Shown in pieces: positions 46,301 to 54,294 of a DNA stretch of 64,000 nucleotides (position 1 is the first letter of the stretch; every line of letters starts with the position of its first letter). Below the pieces are notes generated by a model. The model was given only the letters and a program-made list of their open reading frames with translations. It ran no database searches and had not been told where the DNA came from. Where the stretch lies: contig CANPWP010000007.1 of assembly GCA_947584595.1 (NCBI GenBank), forward strand, positions 1-64,000. Direction: 5' to 3'. The position numbers and the translations under genes are program-made. The stretch comes from an uncultured Clostridia bacterium (GTDB lineage: Bacteria > Bacillota > Clostridia > Oscillospirales > Acutalibacteraceae).

Positions 46301-46805
46301 CTTGCCCGTCAACCTGGTCAAATCGTTTGTAACCCATAAGCGTTAAGGCGCTTATACAATTATCAAGAGAGATGCATTGTCCCACTTTCAGCTTCAAAAC
46401 CGATTTTTTAAGAATTTCAGGCGGAATCGTATACTGCATTGCAGCATCAATACATGAAATTATAACATCATAATCTCCGTCAAGGATTTTTAACAGTACG
46501 TTAAGACGCTGATGCTCATAATCCATAGATTTTCCTTCTATGTCTCTGAAACTGAAATCCTTAACTGTGTAAACAAATGCCTTTTTGCCCATACAGCATA
46601 AATCGTTGCATAAACTTTGAGCCTCCTGCTCATCTCCGGCAATACAAAAGGCTCTGACACCTTGTAAATGACAGAGCGTGTTTATCATATTTGCTTTGTT
46701 AATTCCCGTAACACCTGTTGCACAAACCGAACAATGGGGTTTAAGGGACTTTTGCACCATACCAAATTCCTTGGTATTTTGCAGTGCGTTTACAATAAAA
46801 TTCAT
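43353..46805 (-). CDS. mfd: Transcription-repair coupling factor
   Basis: The 1150-residue protein displaces stalled RNA polymerase and recruits UvrA. The N-terminal UvrB-like module contains QGQFAVRGGILDFF. The RNA-polymerase interaction domain begins near SVGDYVVHSTHGIG. The superfamily 2 helicase has GDVGFGKTEVAL (Walker A), IDEEQRFG (motif II) and QIRGRVGRSSRRAYAYF. The TRCF C-terminal domain follows. Length is usual. The ribosome site AAGGAG precedes the ATG. It lies 31 bases after pth. Confidence 0.98.
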   Translation of the reverse strand: MNFIVNALQNTKEFGMVQKSLKPHCSVCATGVTGINKANMINTLCHLQGVRAFCIAGDEQEAQSLCNDLCCMGKKAFVYTVKDFSFRDIEGKSMDYEHQRLNVLLKILDGDYDVIISCIDAAMQYTIPPEILKKSVLKLKVGQCISLDNCISALTLMGYKRFDQVDGQGQFAVRGGILDFFMPDGKNPVRVELWGDEITDINYFELETQRRYEKADEIILTPSTEILVEDNEELADKIMKKASYLKGKNAQKAKEILNLEADKIRSGLHMGNMDKFIPVIYSRPAALFDYFEEGSLVFLCEYQKIKDRAKSYEFLQKEMLTDFFEEGILCRGFDTYNITFKEATEFFENEMLICLENFAHGNFDFKLTELLNFNFKQLPLWNGSISVLIEDLEGIDLKNSTVVVLSGTDKSAKYTSDNLLEKGFPNAFVNDIDKIQKGSIYVMPGALSSGFEFPSSNFYLFSHGLSQPAPKAKKKKTSKNAKEIYSLSDLSVGDYVVHSTHGIGIFGGIKKIDVHGVVKDYIRIEYAKQDVLYVPVTQLDMVAKYIGPRENSTVKLSRLGGSDWSKAKARVKSSVKNMAKELIALYSQRIKTKGYAFSRDNEWQRDFESRFEFEETQDQLRCCDEIKSDMEKVSPMDRLLCGDVGFGKTEVALRAAFKCVSDSKQCALLCPTTILAWQHYQTIVRRFEDYPVRIELLSRFKTPKQQKEIIKRLSRGEIDIVVGTHRLVQKDVVFHDLGLAIIDEEQRFGVAQKERFKELCKNVDILTLSATPIPRTLNMAMSGIRDMSVLEEAPQNRHPVQTYVLEHDNGIIAEAIRKEIRRGGQVFYLYNKVETILDKAVKLEAMIPEAKIAVAHGKMNEKELSEVWEKMLNQEINLLVCTTIIETGVDLPNTNTLIIENADHMGLSQLHQIRGRVGRSSRRAYAYFTFNPGKVLSDISQKRLTAIREFTEFGSGFKIAMRDLELRGAGNILGAQQHGHMEDVGYDMYLKLLDEAVSEEKGEIPQNKDNDCLIDVQVQAHIPEDYISNLSQRLDIYRRIADIRTDEDSADVKDELLDRFGKIPQSVFGLIDIAEIRNKAQNLGISEIKQNNVTILLYVKDIKSELTSELLSRYKRKCMINAGTKPYIAIKFDKNFDTLSSLKEILQISQ

Positions 46806-46836
46806 TTTTTCTCCTTGAAAAAATATTAAAAAATAT

Positions 46837-47430
46837 TTAATTAAATAAATTCATTGCCTTTGTAATATCACCGTTTATTATATGCTCTATGGCGGTATTT
46901 GCATTATCTGCCATTTGTTCAATAACTTTTAATTCTTTATCAGAAAATTTAGACAATACCCAGTCAGCAAGCTCCCAATGAGGATTTGGCTTTGCGCCGA
47001 TCCCTATTTTAATTCTGGGGAAAGCATCGCTTCCTGACAGATAAATGATACTTCTCATACCTTTTTGACCGCCGTCACTTCCTTTTGAACGGATACGCAT
47101 TTTTCCTACATCAAGAGAAATATCATCAAAAATAACAATAACCTGTTCAGGTTTAAGTTTATAAAAGTTCATAGCTTCAACAACAGCCTGACCGCTGTTA
47201 TTCATATATGTTGCGGGCTTCATAAAAAGAACCTTTTTTCCGTTTATATTACATTCGCCGACAGTTGACTTGAATTTGATTCTGTTTATCTTAAAATTCC
47301 TTTTTTCGGCAATATAGTCAACAGCGATAAAGCCGGTGTTATGTCTTGTGATTTCGTATTTTCTGTCGGGATTTCCAAGACCAACTATCATAAAATCTAT
47401 GCTGCTGCTGAATTTATTTTTTAAAAACAT
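46837..47430 (-). CDS. pth: Peptidyl-tRNA hydrolase
   Basis: The 197-residue enzyme recycles peptidyl-tRNA. The family motif MIVGLGNPDRKYEITRHNTGF has the catalytic His, followed by FMKPATYMNNSG and GGQKGMRSII. The frame begins 13 codons before the usual Met. I keep the longer start since the internal ATG has no ribosome site, but the first 13 residues could be untranslated. It is followed closely by mfd, forming the common pth-mfd pair. Confidence 0.95.
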   Translation of the reverse strand: MFLKNKFSSSIDFMIVGLGNPDRKYEITRHNTGFIAVDYIAEKRNFKINRIKFKSTVGECNINGKKVLFMKPATYMNNSGQAVVEAMNFYKLKPEQVIVIFDDISLDVGKMRIRSKGSDGGQKGMRSIIYLSGSDAFPRIKIGIGAKPNPHWELADWVLSKFSDKELKVIEQMADNANTAIEHIINGDITKAMNLFN

Positions 47431-47497
47431 TATATCATCCCGTTTCGGCTGTTTTTAAGATAATTTTTCAGAATCTTATATTTTGCAAGTGAAATAT

Positions 47498-47520
47498 GAC
47501 GGAGTTTTTACGCTCCGCCT
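47498..47520. repeat. GGCGGAG palindrome, copy 1
   Basis: GACGGAG-TTTTTA-CGCTCCGCC; identical to the copy at 47701-47723 except for the second or third base of the left arm. Confidence 0.7.
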
Positions 47521-47547
47521 TCGTTTATAGTAAAGTTATAGTTGCAA

Positions 47548-47626
47548 AAACAAAAGTTTTGGTCGAGCTTTTTCAAAAGCTCGTGGGGTCAAGGGGTGAA
47601 ACCCCTTGTCGCCGCTGTGCGGCGAA
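47548..47626 (+). repeat. REP-like intergenic element, copy 2
   Basis: Blocks AAAAGTTTT, TTTTTCAAAA, hairpin CAAGGGGT-GAA-ACCCCTTG, then TCGCC and a further GCCGC/GCGGC hairpin. It has the same framework as copy 1 with a different stem sequence. Confidence 0.6.
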
Positions 47627-47700
47627 ATTCCTAAATAAATATAAAATATATGAATAATATATGAATAAAAAAGAAAAGCATTTTTTTAAAAATAGCTTTT

Positions 47701-47723
47701 GGCGGAGTTTTTACGCTCCGCCT
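47701..47723. repeat. GGCGGAG palindrome, copy 2
   Basis: Perfect GGCGGAG / CTCCGCC arms around TTTTTACG; second copy within 200 bases, flanking the REP-like element together with copy 1. Confidence 0.7.
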
Positions 47724-47863
47724 CTGTTAATTACTAAATATCGACTGACCAGGTGATTAGTATAATAATATTTATATTTATAGTCATTTATAGTTTTAGT
47801 TTGTCTTATGTATACTTTTTATATCCAATAATTTATTAAATAGCAATAACTTACAATTAACCA

Positions 47864-48823
47864 TTAACTGAATGCAGGTGAAAACGGCTTGTCATTGTAA
47901 ATTCTTGCAATAGCCTCTGCAAATGTAGGAGCTATCGGGAGAATTGTAAACTTATCAATCATTTTATCTTCTGCAACAGGAACAGTATCAAGGAGAATAA
48001 CCTCTTTAATTACGCTGTTCTTGATTCTTTCAATAGCAGGTCCGGAAAGAACACCGTGAGTAGCACAAGCGTAAACTTCGGTAGCGCCGCCTCTTTCAAT
48101 AATTGCAGCAGCACCGTTGCAAAGCGTACCGGCTGTATCAATCATATCGTCAAGCAAAATAACTTTTTTTCCTTTTACTTCGCCAATTATGTTCATAACC
48201 TCGGAAACATTTGCTCTTGGTCTTCTCTTATCGATAATTGCAAGAGATGTGCCGATTTTAGATGCAAAGTTTCTTGCTCTTGTAACAGAACCTAAGTCGG
48301 GGGATACTACAACATATTCGTCAGGATTTTTAGAAACTTTTTCTTTCATATGATTAGCTAAAATATCAGCTCCGTGAAGGTGGTCAACAGGAATGTTAAA
48401 AAAGCCCTGTATCTGATTAGCGTGTAAATCCATTGTCAGTACACGGTCTGCGCCTGCCGTTGTAATAAGGTCAGCGCAAAGCTTTGCCGAAATTGGATCT
48501 CTCGGTTTTGCTTTTCTGTCCTGTCTTGCATAACCGAAGTAAGGCATAACAGCGGTAATTCTTGCGGCTGAAGCACGCTTCATAGCGTCAATCATAATGA
48601 GCATTTCCATTAAATTGTCATTAACGGGAGTGCATGTTGACTGAACGATAAAGCAGTCGCTTCCTCTGACTGACTCGTGGATGGAAACAGCAATTTCGCC
48701 ATCGCTGAATTTAGCACAATCGCTTTTTCCTAAAGGCAGCCCTAAGCAACCGGCAATTCCTTGAGCAACATTTACATTTGATGTGCCTGAAAAAATTTTG
48801 ATGTCTTTTCCGTGAAAGTTCAT
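47864..48823 (-). CDS. prs: Ribose-phosphate pyrophosphokinase (PRPP synthetase)
   Basis: The 319-residue enzyme makes PRPP from ribose-5-phosphate and ATP for nucleotide, His and Trp synthesis. The flexible loop/ATP site SARITAVMPYFGYARQDRK, the catalytic region VVSPDLGSVTRARNFA and the PRPP-binding VILLDDMIDTAGTL are all present. It lies 65 bases downstream of the GlmU-like gene, as glmU-prs in Bacillus. Start ATG follows AAGGAG. Confidence 0.97.
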   Translation of the reverse strand: MNFHGKDIKIFSGTSNVNVAQGIAGCLGLPLGKSDCAKFSDGEIAVSIHESVRGSDCFIVQSTCTPVNDNLMEMLIMIDAMKRASAARITAVMPYFGYARQDRKAKPRDPISAKLCADLITTAGADRVLTMDLHANQIQGFFNIPVDHLHGADILANHMKEKVSKNPDEYVVVSPDLGSVTRARNFASKIGTSLAIIDKRRPRANVSEVMNIIGEVKGKKVILLDDMIDTAGTLCNGAAAIIERGGATEVYACATHGVLSGPAIERIKNSVIKEVILLDTVPVAEDKMIDKFTILPIAPTFAEAIARIYNDKPFSPAFS

Positions 48824-48888
48824 TTTACTTCTCCTTTGCTTTATGGTATCTATGTAACTTTTTAATTAACTATAATAAAAACTGATAA

Positions 48889-49650
48889 TTAAATATTAAG
48901 AGTACATTTATAACCTTTTTCCGTTGCGATCTGATTAAGTTCTTCAAGCTGAGAGGGGTCATTTGCACCTAATACGGTATCACTGCTTTTTGCTGTAAAA
49001 GCACCGACCTTTTGTCCCTGTTCCAAAAGAAGCTTTAAAGCGTCAGGCAGATAATATTCCTTTGCTTTGTTATTTGATTTTATTCTATCAAGTACAGAGA
49101 GTAAATCTTCCGTTTCAAACCAAAAACCGCCTGAATTTACTTCATCAATTTTTAAAGTATTTTCGTCGGCGTCTTTCTGCTCAACAATCGCTTTTACATT
49201 TCCTTTTTCATCACGGACGATCCGCCCGTAGCCCGCAGGGTCAGAAACCTTTGCGGAAATAACGGTAGCACTGCAATTCTGAGATTTATGATATTCATAA
49301 GAACTTTTAATTGTTTCTGTATCCATAAAAGGAGCGTCGCCGTTTAAGATAATAACGCTTCCTTTGTTTTCCGTTAAAAACTTTTTAGCCTGCATAACAG
49401 CGTGTCCTGTTCCAAGGCGTTCCGCCTGATAAACAGTAGAAACATCAAATGGCAGAGAACGTACAAATTCATCAATAAATTCCCTTTTATAGCCTTTTAC
49501 AAGGCAAATATTATCTACATCTGCGTCCTTTAAAGAACCTAAGACCCACTGGAGCATCGGCTTACCCAAAACATTTGAAAGTGGTTTAGGCATATCTGAC
49601 AACATTCTTTTGCCTTCTCCGCCGGCAAGTACAACCGCACAAGTATTCAT
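48889..49650 (-). CDS. GlmU-type nucleotidyltransferase lacking the acetyltransferase domain
   Basis: The 253-residue protein has the GlmU pyrophosphorylase half only: LAGGEGKRMLSDMPKPL, NGDAPFMD and VNSGGFWF. It makes a UDP-sugar, probably UDP-GlcNAc, from UTP and the sugar phosphate. Typical GlmU has about 455 residues with a C-terminal left-handed beta helix that acetylates GlcN-1-P; here the protein stops after the first domain. The stop is clean and no remnant follows before prs. The acetylation must come from another protein, or the substrate differs. Confidence 0.88.
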   Translation of the reverse strand: MNTCAVVLAGGEGKRMLSDMPKPLSNVLGKPMLQWVLGSLKDADVDNICLVKGYKREFIDEFVRSLPFDVSTVYQAERLGTGHAVMQAKKFLTENKGSVIILNGDAPFMDTETIKSSYEYHKSQNCSATVISAKVSDPAGYGRIVRDEKGNVKAIVEQKDADENTLKIDEVNSGGFWFETEDLLSVLDRIKSNNKAKEYYLPDALKLLLEQGQKVGAFTAKSSDTVLGANDPSQLEELNQIATEKGYKCTLNI

Positions 49651-49937
49651 ATAAATACACCTTTCGTTTGCACAATAATAGATATTACTATTATCGCATA
49701 AATAATTATTTTTTCAAGCAAAAATACCAAACTTTTAAGAAGTTTCCGCAATTTTAACGAATTATACAATATATTCACAGAAACCTCTAAACTTTTTATA
49801 AGAAAAAATATTGAAAAAAATATGGAATTTTTCTCCTTTATTTGTTATAATAACAAAAGGCTTGAAATGTGAGCGTATTACTATATTATGTGTTTTATAC
49901 GCCCAAGTTCAATAATTTTTTAGGAGGTTATTCCACA

Positions 49938-52580
49938 ATGAGCCATAAGTATGTTTACCTTTTCTCAGAGGGAAATGAGAACATGAGAGAGCTCTTAGGC
50001 GGTAAAGGTGCTAACCTTGCTCAGATGACAAGTTTAGGTATGCCTGTACCACAGGGCTTCACAATTACGACAGAGGCTTGTACTCGCTATTATGAGGACG
50101 GCAGAAAGATCGCTCCGGAAATTGAAGAAGAAATTTATGAGTATCTTGCAAAGATTGAAGAAATCAACGGAAAAAAATTCGGTGATACAAAAAATCCACT
50201 TTTAGTATCAGTACGTTCAGGTGCAAGAGCTTCAATGCCCGGTATGATGGATACGATCCTCAACCTCGGTCTTAATGATGATGTTGCCGCAGGTATGATC
50301 GCAGGCAACCCAGACCCTAAATTTGAAAGATTTGTTTACGACTCATATCGTCGTTTTATTCAGATGTTCTCTGACGTTGTTATGGAAATTTCAAAGAAAA
50401 CATTTGAAGTTATTATTGATGAGGTAAAAGATAAAAAAGGCGTTAAGAACGATATCGATCTTGACACAGAAGATATGAAAGAGCTTGTAAAGCGCTTTAA
50501 AGAGTATTACAAAGAGCAGAAAGGCGAGGACTTCCCGACTGATCCTAAGGCTCAGATGATGGCAGCCGTTAAGGCTGTATTCCGTTCATGGGATAACCCG
50601 AGAGCTAACGTATACCGTCAAATGAACGATATTCCTTATTCATGGGGTACTGCTGTAAATGTTCAGCCGATGGTATTCGGTAACTTAAATGAAAATTCAG
50701 GTACAGGCGTTGCATTTACCCGTGACCCTGCAACAGGTGAAAAAGGCTTGTTCGGTGAATATCTTATCAACGCACAGGGTGAAGACGTTGTTGCCGGCGT
50801 AAGAACACCAAGCCATATTTCACAGCTTGAAAAAGATATGCCAGAGGTATTTAAGCAGTTCGTTGAAATTTCAACAAACCTTGAAAATCACTACAGAGAT
50901 ATGCAGGATATGGAGTTTACTATTGAAAATGGCAAGCTTTATATGCTCCAGACAAGAAACGGTAAGAGAACTGCGGCCGCTGCTCTTAAAATTGCCGTTG
51001 ACCTTGTTGACGAAGGTATGATTACAGAAGAAGAAGCTGTTTTGAGAGTTGAGCCTAACCAGCTTGACGCTTTATTACACCCACAGTTTGACGCTAAAGC
51101 TCTTAAAGCTGCAACACCAATCGGAAAAGGACTTGCTGCTTCTCCGGGCGCTGCCTGCGGTAAAGTAGTATTCTCTGCTGAAGATGCTAAATCATGGGCT
51201 GAAAAAGGCGAAAAGGTTGTTCTTGTTCGTCTTGAAACTTCACCTGAGGATATTGAAGGTATGGTTGCTGCTGAGGGTATCTTAACAGCAAGAGGCGGTA
51301 TGACTTCTCACGCTGCCGTTGTTGCTCGTGGTATGGGTACTTGCTGTGTATCAGGCTGCGGTGATATCATATTTGACGAGGCTAATAAAACATTTACACT
51401 GGGCGGTAAAACATACCACGAGGGCGATTATATTTCTCTTAATGGTTCAACAGGCGATATCTACGGTGAAGCTATTGCAACAACAGAAGCTGCTATCGTA
51501 GGCGACTTTGACAGATTTATGTCATGGGCTGACAGAGAGAGAAAACTCCTTGTAAGAACAAACGCTGATAACCCGAGAGACGCCGCTCAGGCTGTTAAAT
51601 TCGGTGCTGAGGGTATCGGTCTTTGCCGTACAGAGCATATGTTCTTTGAAGGCGACAGAATTAAAGCTATCCGTGAAATGATAGTTTCCGATACTAAGGA
51701 AGAAAGAGAAAATGCTCTTGCCAAAATTCTTCCTTATCAGCAGGGTGACTTTGAGGAAATGTACAGAGTTCTCGAAGGCAGACCAATGACAGTTCGTTTC
51801 TTAGACCCACCGCTTCACGAATTCGTTCCTACTAAGGAAGAAGATATTGTTGAGCTTGCTAAGGAAATGAATATTTCAGTTGACCACTTAAAAACAGTTA
51901 TTGACGGACTTCACGAGTTTAACCCAATGATGGGTCACCGTGGCTGCCGTCTTGCAGTAACTTATCCTGAAATTGCAGAAATGCAGACAAAGGCTGTTAT
52001 TCAGGCTGCTATTAATGTTAATAAGGAACACCCTGAATACAACATCGTTCCTGAAATTATGATTCCTCTTGTTGGCGAAGTTAAAGAACTTAAATTTGTC
52101 AAGGATTTTGTAGTTGCTACTGCTGACAAGCTTATAACTGATGCAGGCGTAGATATGGAATACCATGTAGGTACAATGATTGAAATTCCTCGTGCTGCTC
52201 TTACAGCAGGCGAAATTGCCAAAGAAGCTGAGTTCTTCTCATTCGGTACTAACGACCTTACTCAGATGACATTCGGCTTCAGCCGTGATGACGCAGGTAA
52301 GTTCTTAAATGCTTATTATGAGAATAAGATTTATGAGTCAGATCCGTTTGCTAAGCTTGACCAGACCGGCGTTGGCAAGCTTGTAAAAATGGCTTGTGAA
52401 GACGGTCGTGCTACTCGTCCTGACATTAAGCTCGGTATCTGCGGAGAACATGGCGGTAACCCACCGACAGTTGAGTTCTGCCATAACATCGGCTTAACTT
52501 ATGTATCCTGCTCACCGTTCCGTGTGCCAATCGCAAGATTAGCTGCTGCACAGGCTGCAATCAAAGAGAAAAACGCATAA
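49938..52580 (+). CDS. ppdK: Pyruvate, phosphate dikinase
   Basis: The 880-residue enzyme interconverts pyruvate and phosphoenolpyruvate using ATP/AMP and phosphate or pyrophosphate. The N-terminal ATP-grasp domain (GGKGANLAQMTSLGMPVPQGF) is followed by the phosphohistidine domain with GGMTSHAAVVARGMG. The C-terminal PEP barrel has GTNDLTQMTFGFSRDD and GICGEHGG with catalytic Cys. The start is the ATG at 49938 behind TAGGAGG; upstream in-frame codons lack a ribosome site. Codon use is biased toward GCT/GGT, which suggests high expression. Confidence 0.98.
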   Translation: MSHKYVYLFSEGNENMRELLGGKGANLAQMTSLGMPVPQGFTITTEACTRYYEDGRKIAPEIEEEIYEYLAKIEEINGKKFGDTKNPLLVSVRSGARASMPGMMDTILNLGLNDDVAAGMIAGNPDPKFERFVYDSYRRFIQMFSDVVMEISKKTFEVIIDEVKDKKGVKNDIDLDTEDMKELVKRFKEYYKEQKGEDFPTDPKAQMMAAVKAVFRSWDNPRANVYRQMNDIPYSWGTAVNVQPMVFGNLNENSGTGVAFTRDPATGEKGLFGEYLINAQGEDVVAGVRTPSHISQLEKDMPEVFKQFVEISTNLENHYRDMQDMEFTIENGKLYMLQTRNGKRTAAAALKIAVDLVDEGMITEEEAVLRVEPNQLDALLHPQFDAKALKAATPIGKGLAASPGAACGKVVFSAEDAKSWAEKGEKVVLVRLETSPEDIEGMVAAEGILTARGGMTSHAAVVARGMGTCCVSGCGDIIFDEANKTFTLGGKTYHEGDYISLNGSTGDIYGEAIATTEAAIVGDFDRFMSWADRERKLLVRTNADNPRDAAQAVKFGAEGIGLCRTEHMFFEGDRIKAIREMIVSDTKEERENALAKILPYQQGDFEEMYRVLEGRPMTVRFLDPPLHEFVPTKEEDIVELAKEMNISVDHLKTVIDGLHEFNPMMGHRGCRLAVTYPEIAEMQTKAVIQAAINVNKEHPEYNIVPEIMIPLVGEVKELKFVKDFVVATADKLITDAGVDMEYHVGTMIEIPRAALTAGEIAKEAEFFSFGTNDLTQMTFGFSRDDAGKFLNAYYENKIYESDPFAKLDQTGVGKLVKMACEDGRATRPDIKLGICGEHGGNPPTVEFCHNIGLTYVSCSPFRVPIARLAAAQAAIKEKNA

Positions 52581-52620
52581 TTATCGGTTACTGTTATTTA
52601 GAAATATATAAACAAACTTC

Positions 52621-52652
52621 AAGCCCTGCCTGATTTCAGGCAGGGCTTTTTG
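52621..52652 (+). terminator. Terminator after ppdK
   Basis: Perfect 12-bp stem AAGCCCTGCCTG / CAGGCAGGGCTT with a 4-base loop and T run. Confidence 0.9.
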
Positions 52653-52676
52653 TGTGTAAATAACAGGATAATATAA

Positions 52677-53084
52677 TCAGTTTTTATTTAATTCCTCATT
52701 AACCTTTTTAGCTTGTATTTTCATTGTAATTATACTAATGGAATAAAGAACTGCATACACAATTACAAATACGGGCAAAATCCCTATTAATATAGAAAAG
52801 AAATTGTTGCCGTATCCGCATAATGTACTTGCACCCACTGCTATTGCTAAGCAACACACACAATGTAAAACTGTTGAAACCGGCAAATTGAATTTGCCAA
52901 AGTGAAAAATAAGTCCCGAAACAAGACCCATCAGCGCAGAAGCAACTGCCCAAATAATAATTCCCAGTATTGTATCGTTATATCCGCCCATAAGTGTTAT
53001 ACAGGTGAGAGCAATAGGTATTCCGATACCAATGCCTGTTATTAAAAATTCAACTAATGATAAAAATATGTTTTTGTCTTTCAT
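52677..53084 (-). CDS. DUF3021-type four-helix membrane protein
   Basis: The 135-residue protein has four hydrophobic helices and belongs by size and arrangement to DUF3021, which is regularly encoded directly after a LytTR regulator. It is thought to act as the membrane partner that restrains or signals to that regulator. It is 12 bases downstream of the LytTR gene, with GGAGGG before its start. No enzyme motif is present. Confidence 0.82.
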   Translation of the reverse strand: MKDKNIFLSLVEFLITGIGIGIPIALTCITLMGGYNDTILGIIIWAVASALMGLVSGLIFHFGKFNLPVSTVLHCVCCLAIAVGASTLCGYGNNFFSILIGILPVFVIVYAVLYSISIITMKIQAKKVNEELNKN

Positions 53085-53096
53085 AGTAAGCCCTCC

Positions 53097-53534
53097 TTAA
53101 ATTTGACTTTTAAATTCTCTAAAATATTTTCTTGATATTGTAAGTATTTCTTTTCTGTTCCTTAACCTCAAACTGTAGTTACCGCTAAATTCAGCCTGTA
53201 CTGATTTTACATAATCGATGTTTACAATTACACTTTTATTAATTTGTGCAAATTGAAATTGTGCAAGCTTTTCTTTTAGTTCGTAAAGTTTTAATTTTGT
53301 AGAATAGGTATTGTTTTCAGTAAAAGCATTTACTTTGTTATTATAAGCTTCAAAGTAAACAATTTCTTTGATGTCTACAAGATTTTGCTCATCATCACTT
53401 TGGAGAAAAAGCTTTTTGCTTGTGTTTTTGTTTTTGAGAAGTTGCAGTATAGTTTCAACCTCATCGCTTGCTATGTCGCCTTTGATAATAACTTCAGCTT
53501 CTTCAAGATTTTCAGAAATCAGTGTTATTTTCAA
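53097..53534 (-). CDS. LytTR-family DNA-binding regulator
   Basis: The 145-residue protein has a C-terminal LytTR domain (about 45-143: VDIKEIVYFEAYNNKVNAFT, KLKEL, INKSVIVNIDYVKSV) and a short N-terminal segment without a receiver domain. Such single-domain LytTR proteins work with a membrane partner (DUF3021 here) and often control their own operon and an export or envelope system. No target is visible. Confidence 0.88.
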   Translation of the reverse strand: MKITLISENLEEAEVIIKGDIASDEVETILQLLKNKNTSKKLFLQSDDEQNLVDIKEIVYFEAYNNKVNAFTENNTYSTKLKLYELKEKLAQFQFAQINKSVIVNIDYVKSVQAEFSGNYSLRLRNRKEILTISRKYFREFKSQI

Positions 53535-53675
53535 ATTATCACTTCCTTTGTTTGTTCTTAAGAACTGACATTATTATATATCAGTATAAAAAGTTTGTCA
53601 TTAAATTTTATGTAAGCAGTAGTTTTTGTTAAGTAAGAAGTCAAAATTCGGTGGTAAAACACACTGACTAAAAGA

Positions 53676-53704
53676 AAAACCGCTCAAAAATTATGAGCGG
53701 TTTT
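53676..53704 (-). terminator. Terminator after PAP2 gene
   Basis: Stem AAAACCGCTCA / TGAGCGGTTTT with a 7-base loop, placed 13 bases beyond the minus-strand PAP2 gene stop. Confidence 0.8.
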
Positions 53705-53716
53705 GATATAAGAGTT

Positions 53717-54229
53717 TTAAATTACAAATAAAAATATTGTTCCTATAAAAATACTGATTAAAGCACCGGCTAAAACATCTCTAAAAAAGTGAACGCCTGC
53801 TAAAAATCGTGATAAGCCTATCATTACGGAAAAAATTAAAAATAAAATTCCCAGTAGTTTATTCACATATAAAAAAGTCATAGCAATTATAAAAACGCTT
53901 GCAGTATGACGGCTGGGAAATGAAAGACCCTTTGTTGTCTTTTTCATTAATGGTTCAATATTGAGGACTTCATACGGTCGTTTAAAATTAAAATACTTTC
54001 TTATAAATGTTACAAACAAAAATGTGAATAGGGGAACAAATAAAACTTTTAAAAATACAATACTGAAAATATCATTATATATTAGTAAAATTATTAATAA
54101 TAAAAAATAACTGACGGCAACAAAATAGGGTAATATTTTATAAGAGAATTTTAACATAAAAAATATAAATTTATGTCTTTTAAGCCATTTGCATATTTTT
54201 CTGTATCTTTTTTCAGTCATTGTACTCAC
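53717..54229 (-). CDS. PAP2-family membrane phosphatase
   Basis: The 170-residue protein has about five hydrophobic helices and the PAP2 signature motifs KRPYEV (motif 1), SFPSRHTASV (motif 2, catalytic His) and SRFLAGVHFFRDVLAG (motif 3, second His). It probably dephosphorylates undecaprenyl pyrophosphate or a phosphatidyl phosphate at the membrane; the substrate is not decided by sequence. AGGAGG precedes the start. Confidence 0.88.
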   Translation of the reverse strand: MSTMTEKRYRKICKWLKRHKFIFFMLKFSYKILPYFVAVSYFLLLIILLIYNDIFSIVFLKVLFVPLFTFLFVTFIRKYFNFKRPYEVLNIEPLMKKTTKGLSFPSRHTASVFIIAMTFLYVNKLLGILFLIFSVMIGLSRFLAGVHFFRDVLAGALISIFIGTIFLFVI

Positions 54230-54294
54230 CTCCTAATTTGGGTGAGTAAATTCTACCATATTCTTTTTAAAATTTCAATTGCTGTCAGTTTTAT

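Larger units (their letters stand above)
47431..47863. other. Intergenic region with structured repeats between prs and pth
   Basis: This 433-base region has no gene. It contains two copies of a palindrome built on GGAG-TTTTTA-CGCTCC (47498-47520 and 47701-47723). Between them lies a chain of three hairpins (GAGCTTTT/AAAAGCTC, CAAGGGGT/ACCCCTTG, GCCGC/GCGGC) at 47548-47626. The hairpin chain shares its block order with the element at 28856-28925. Confidence 0.7.
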
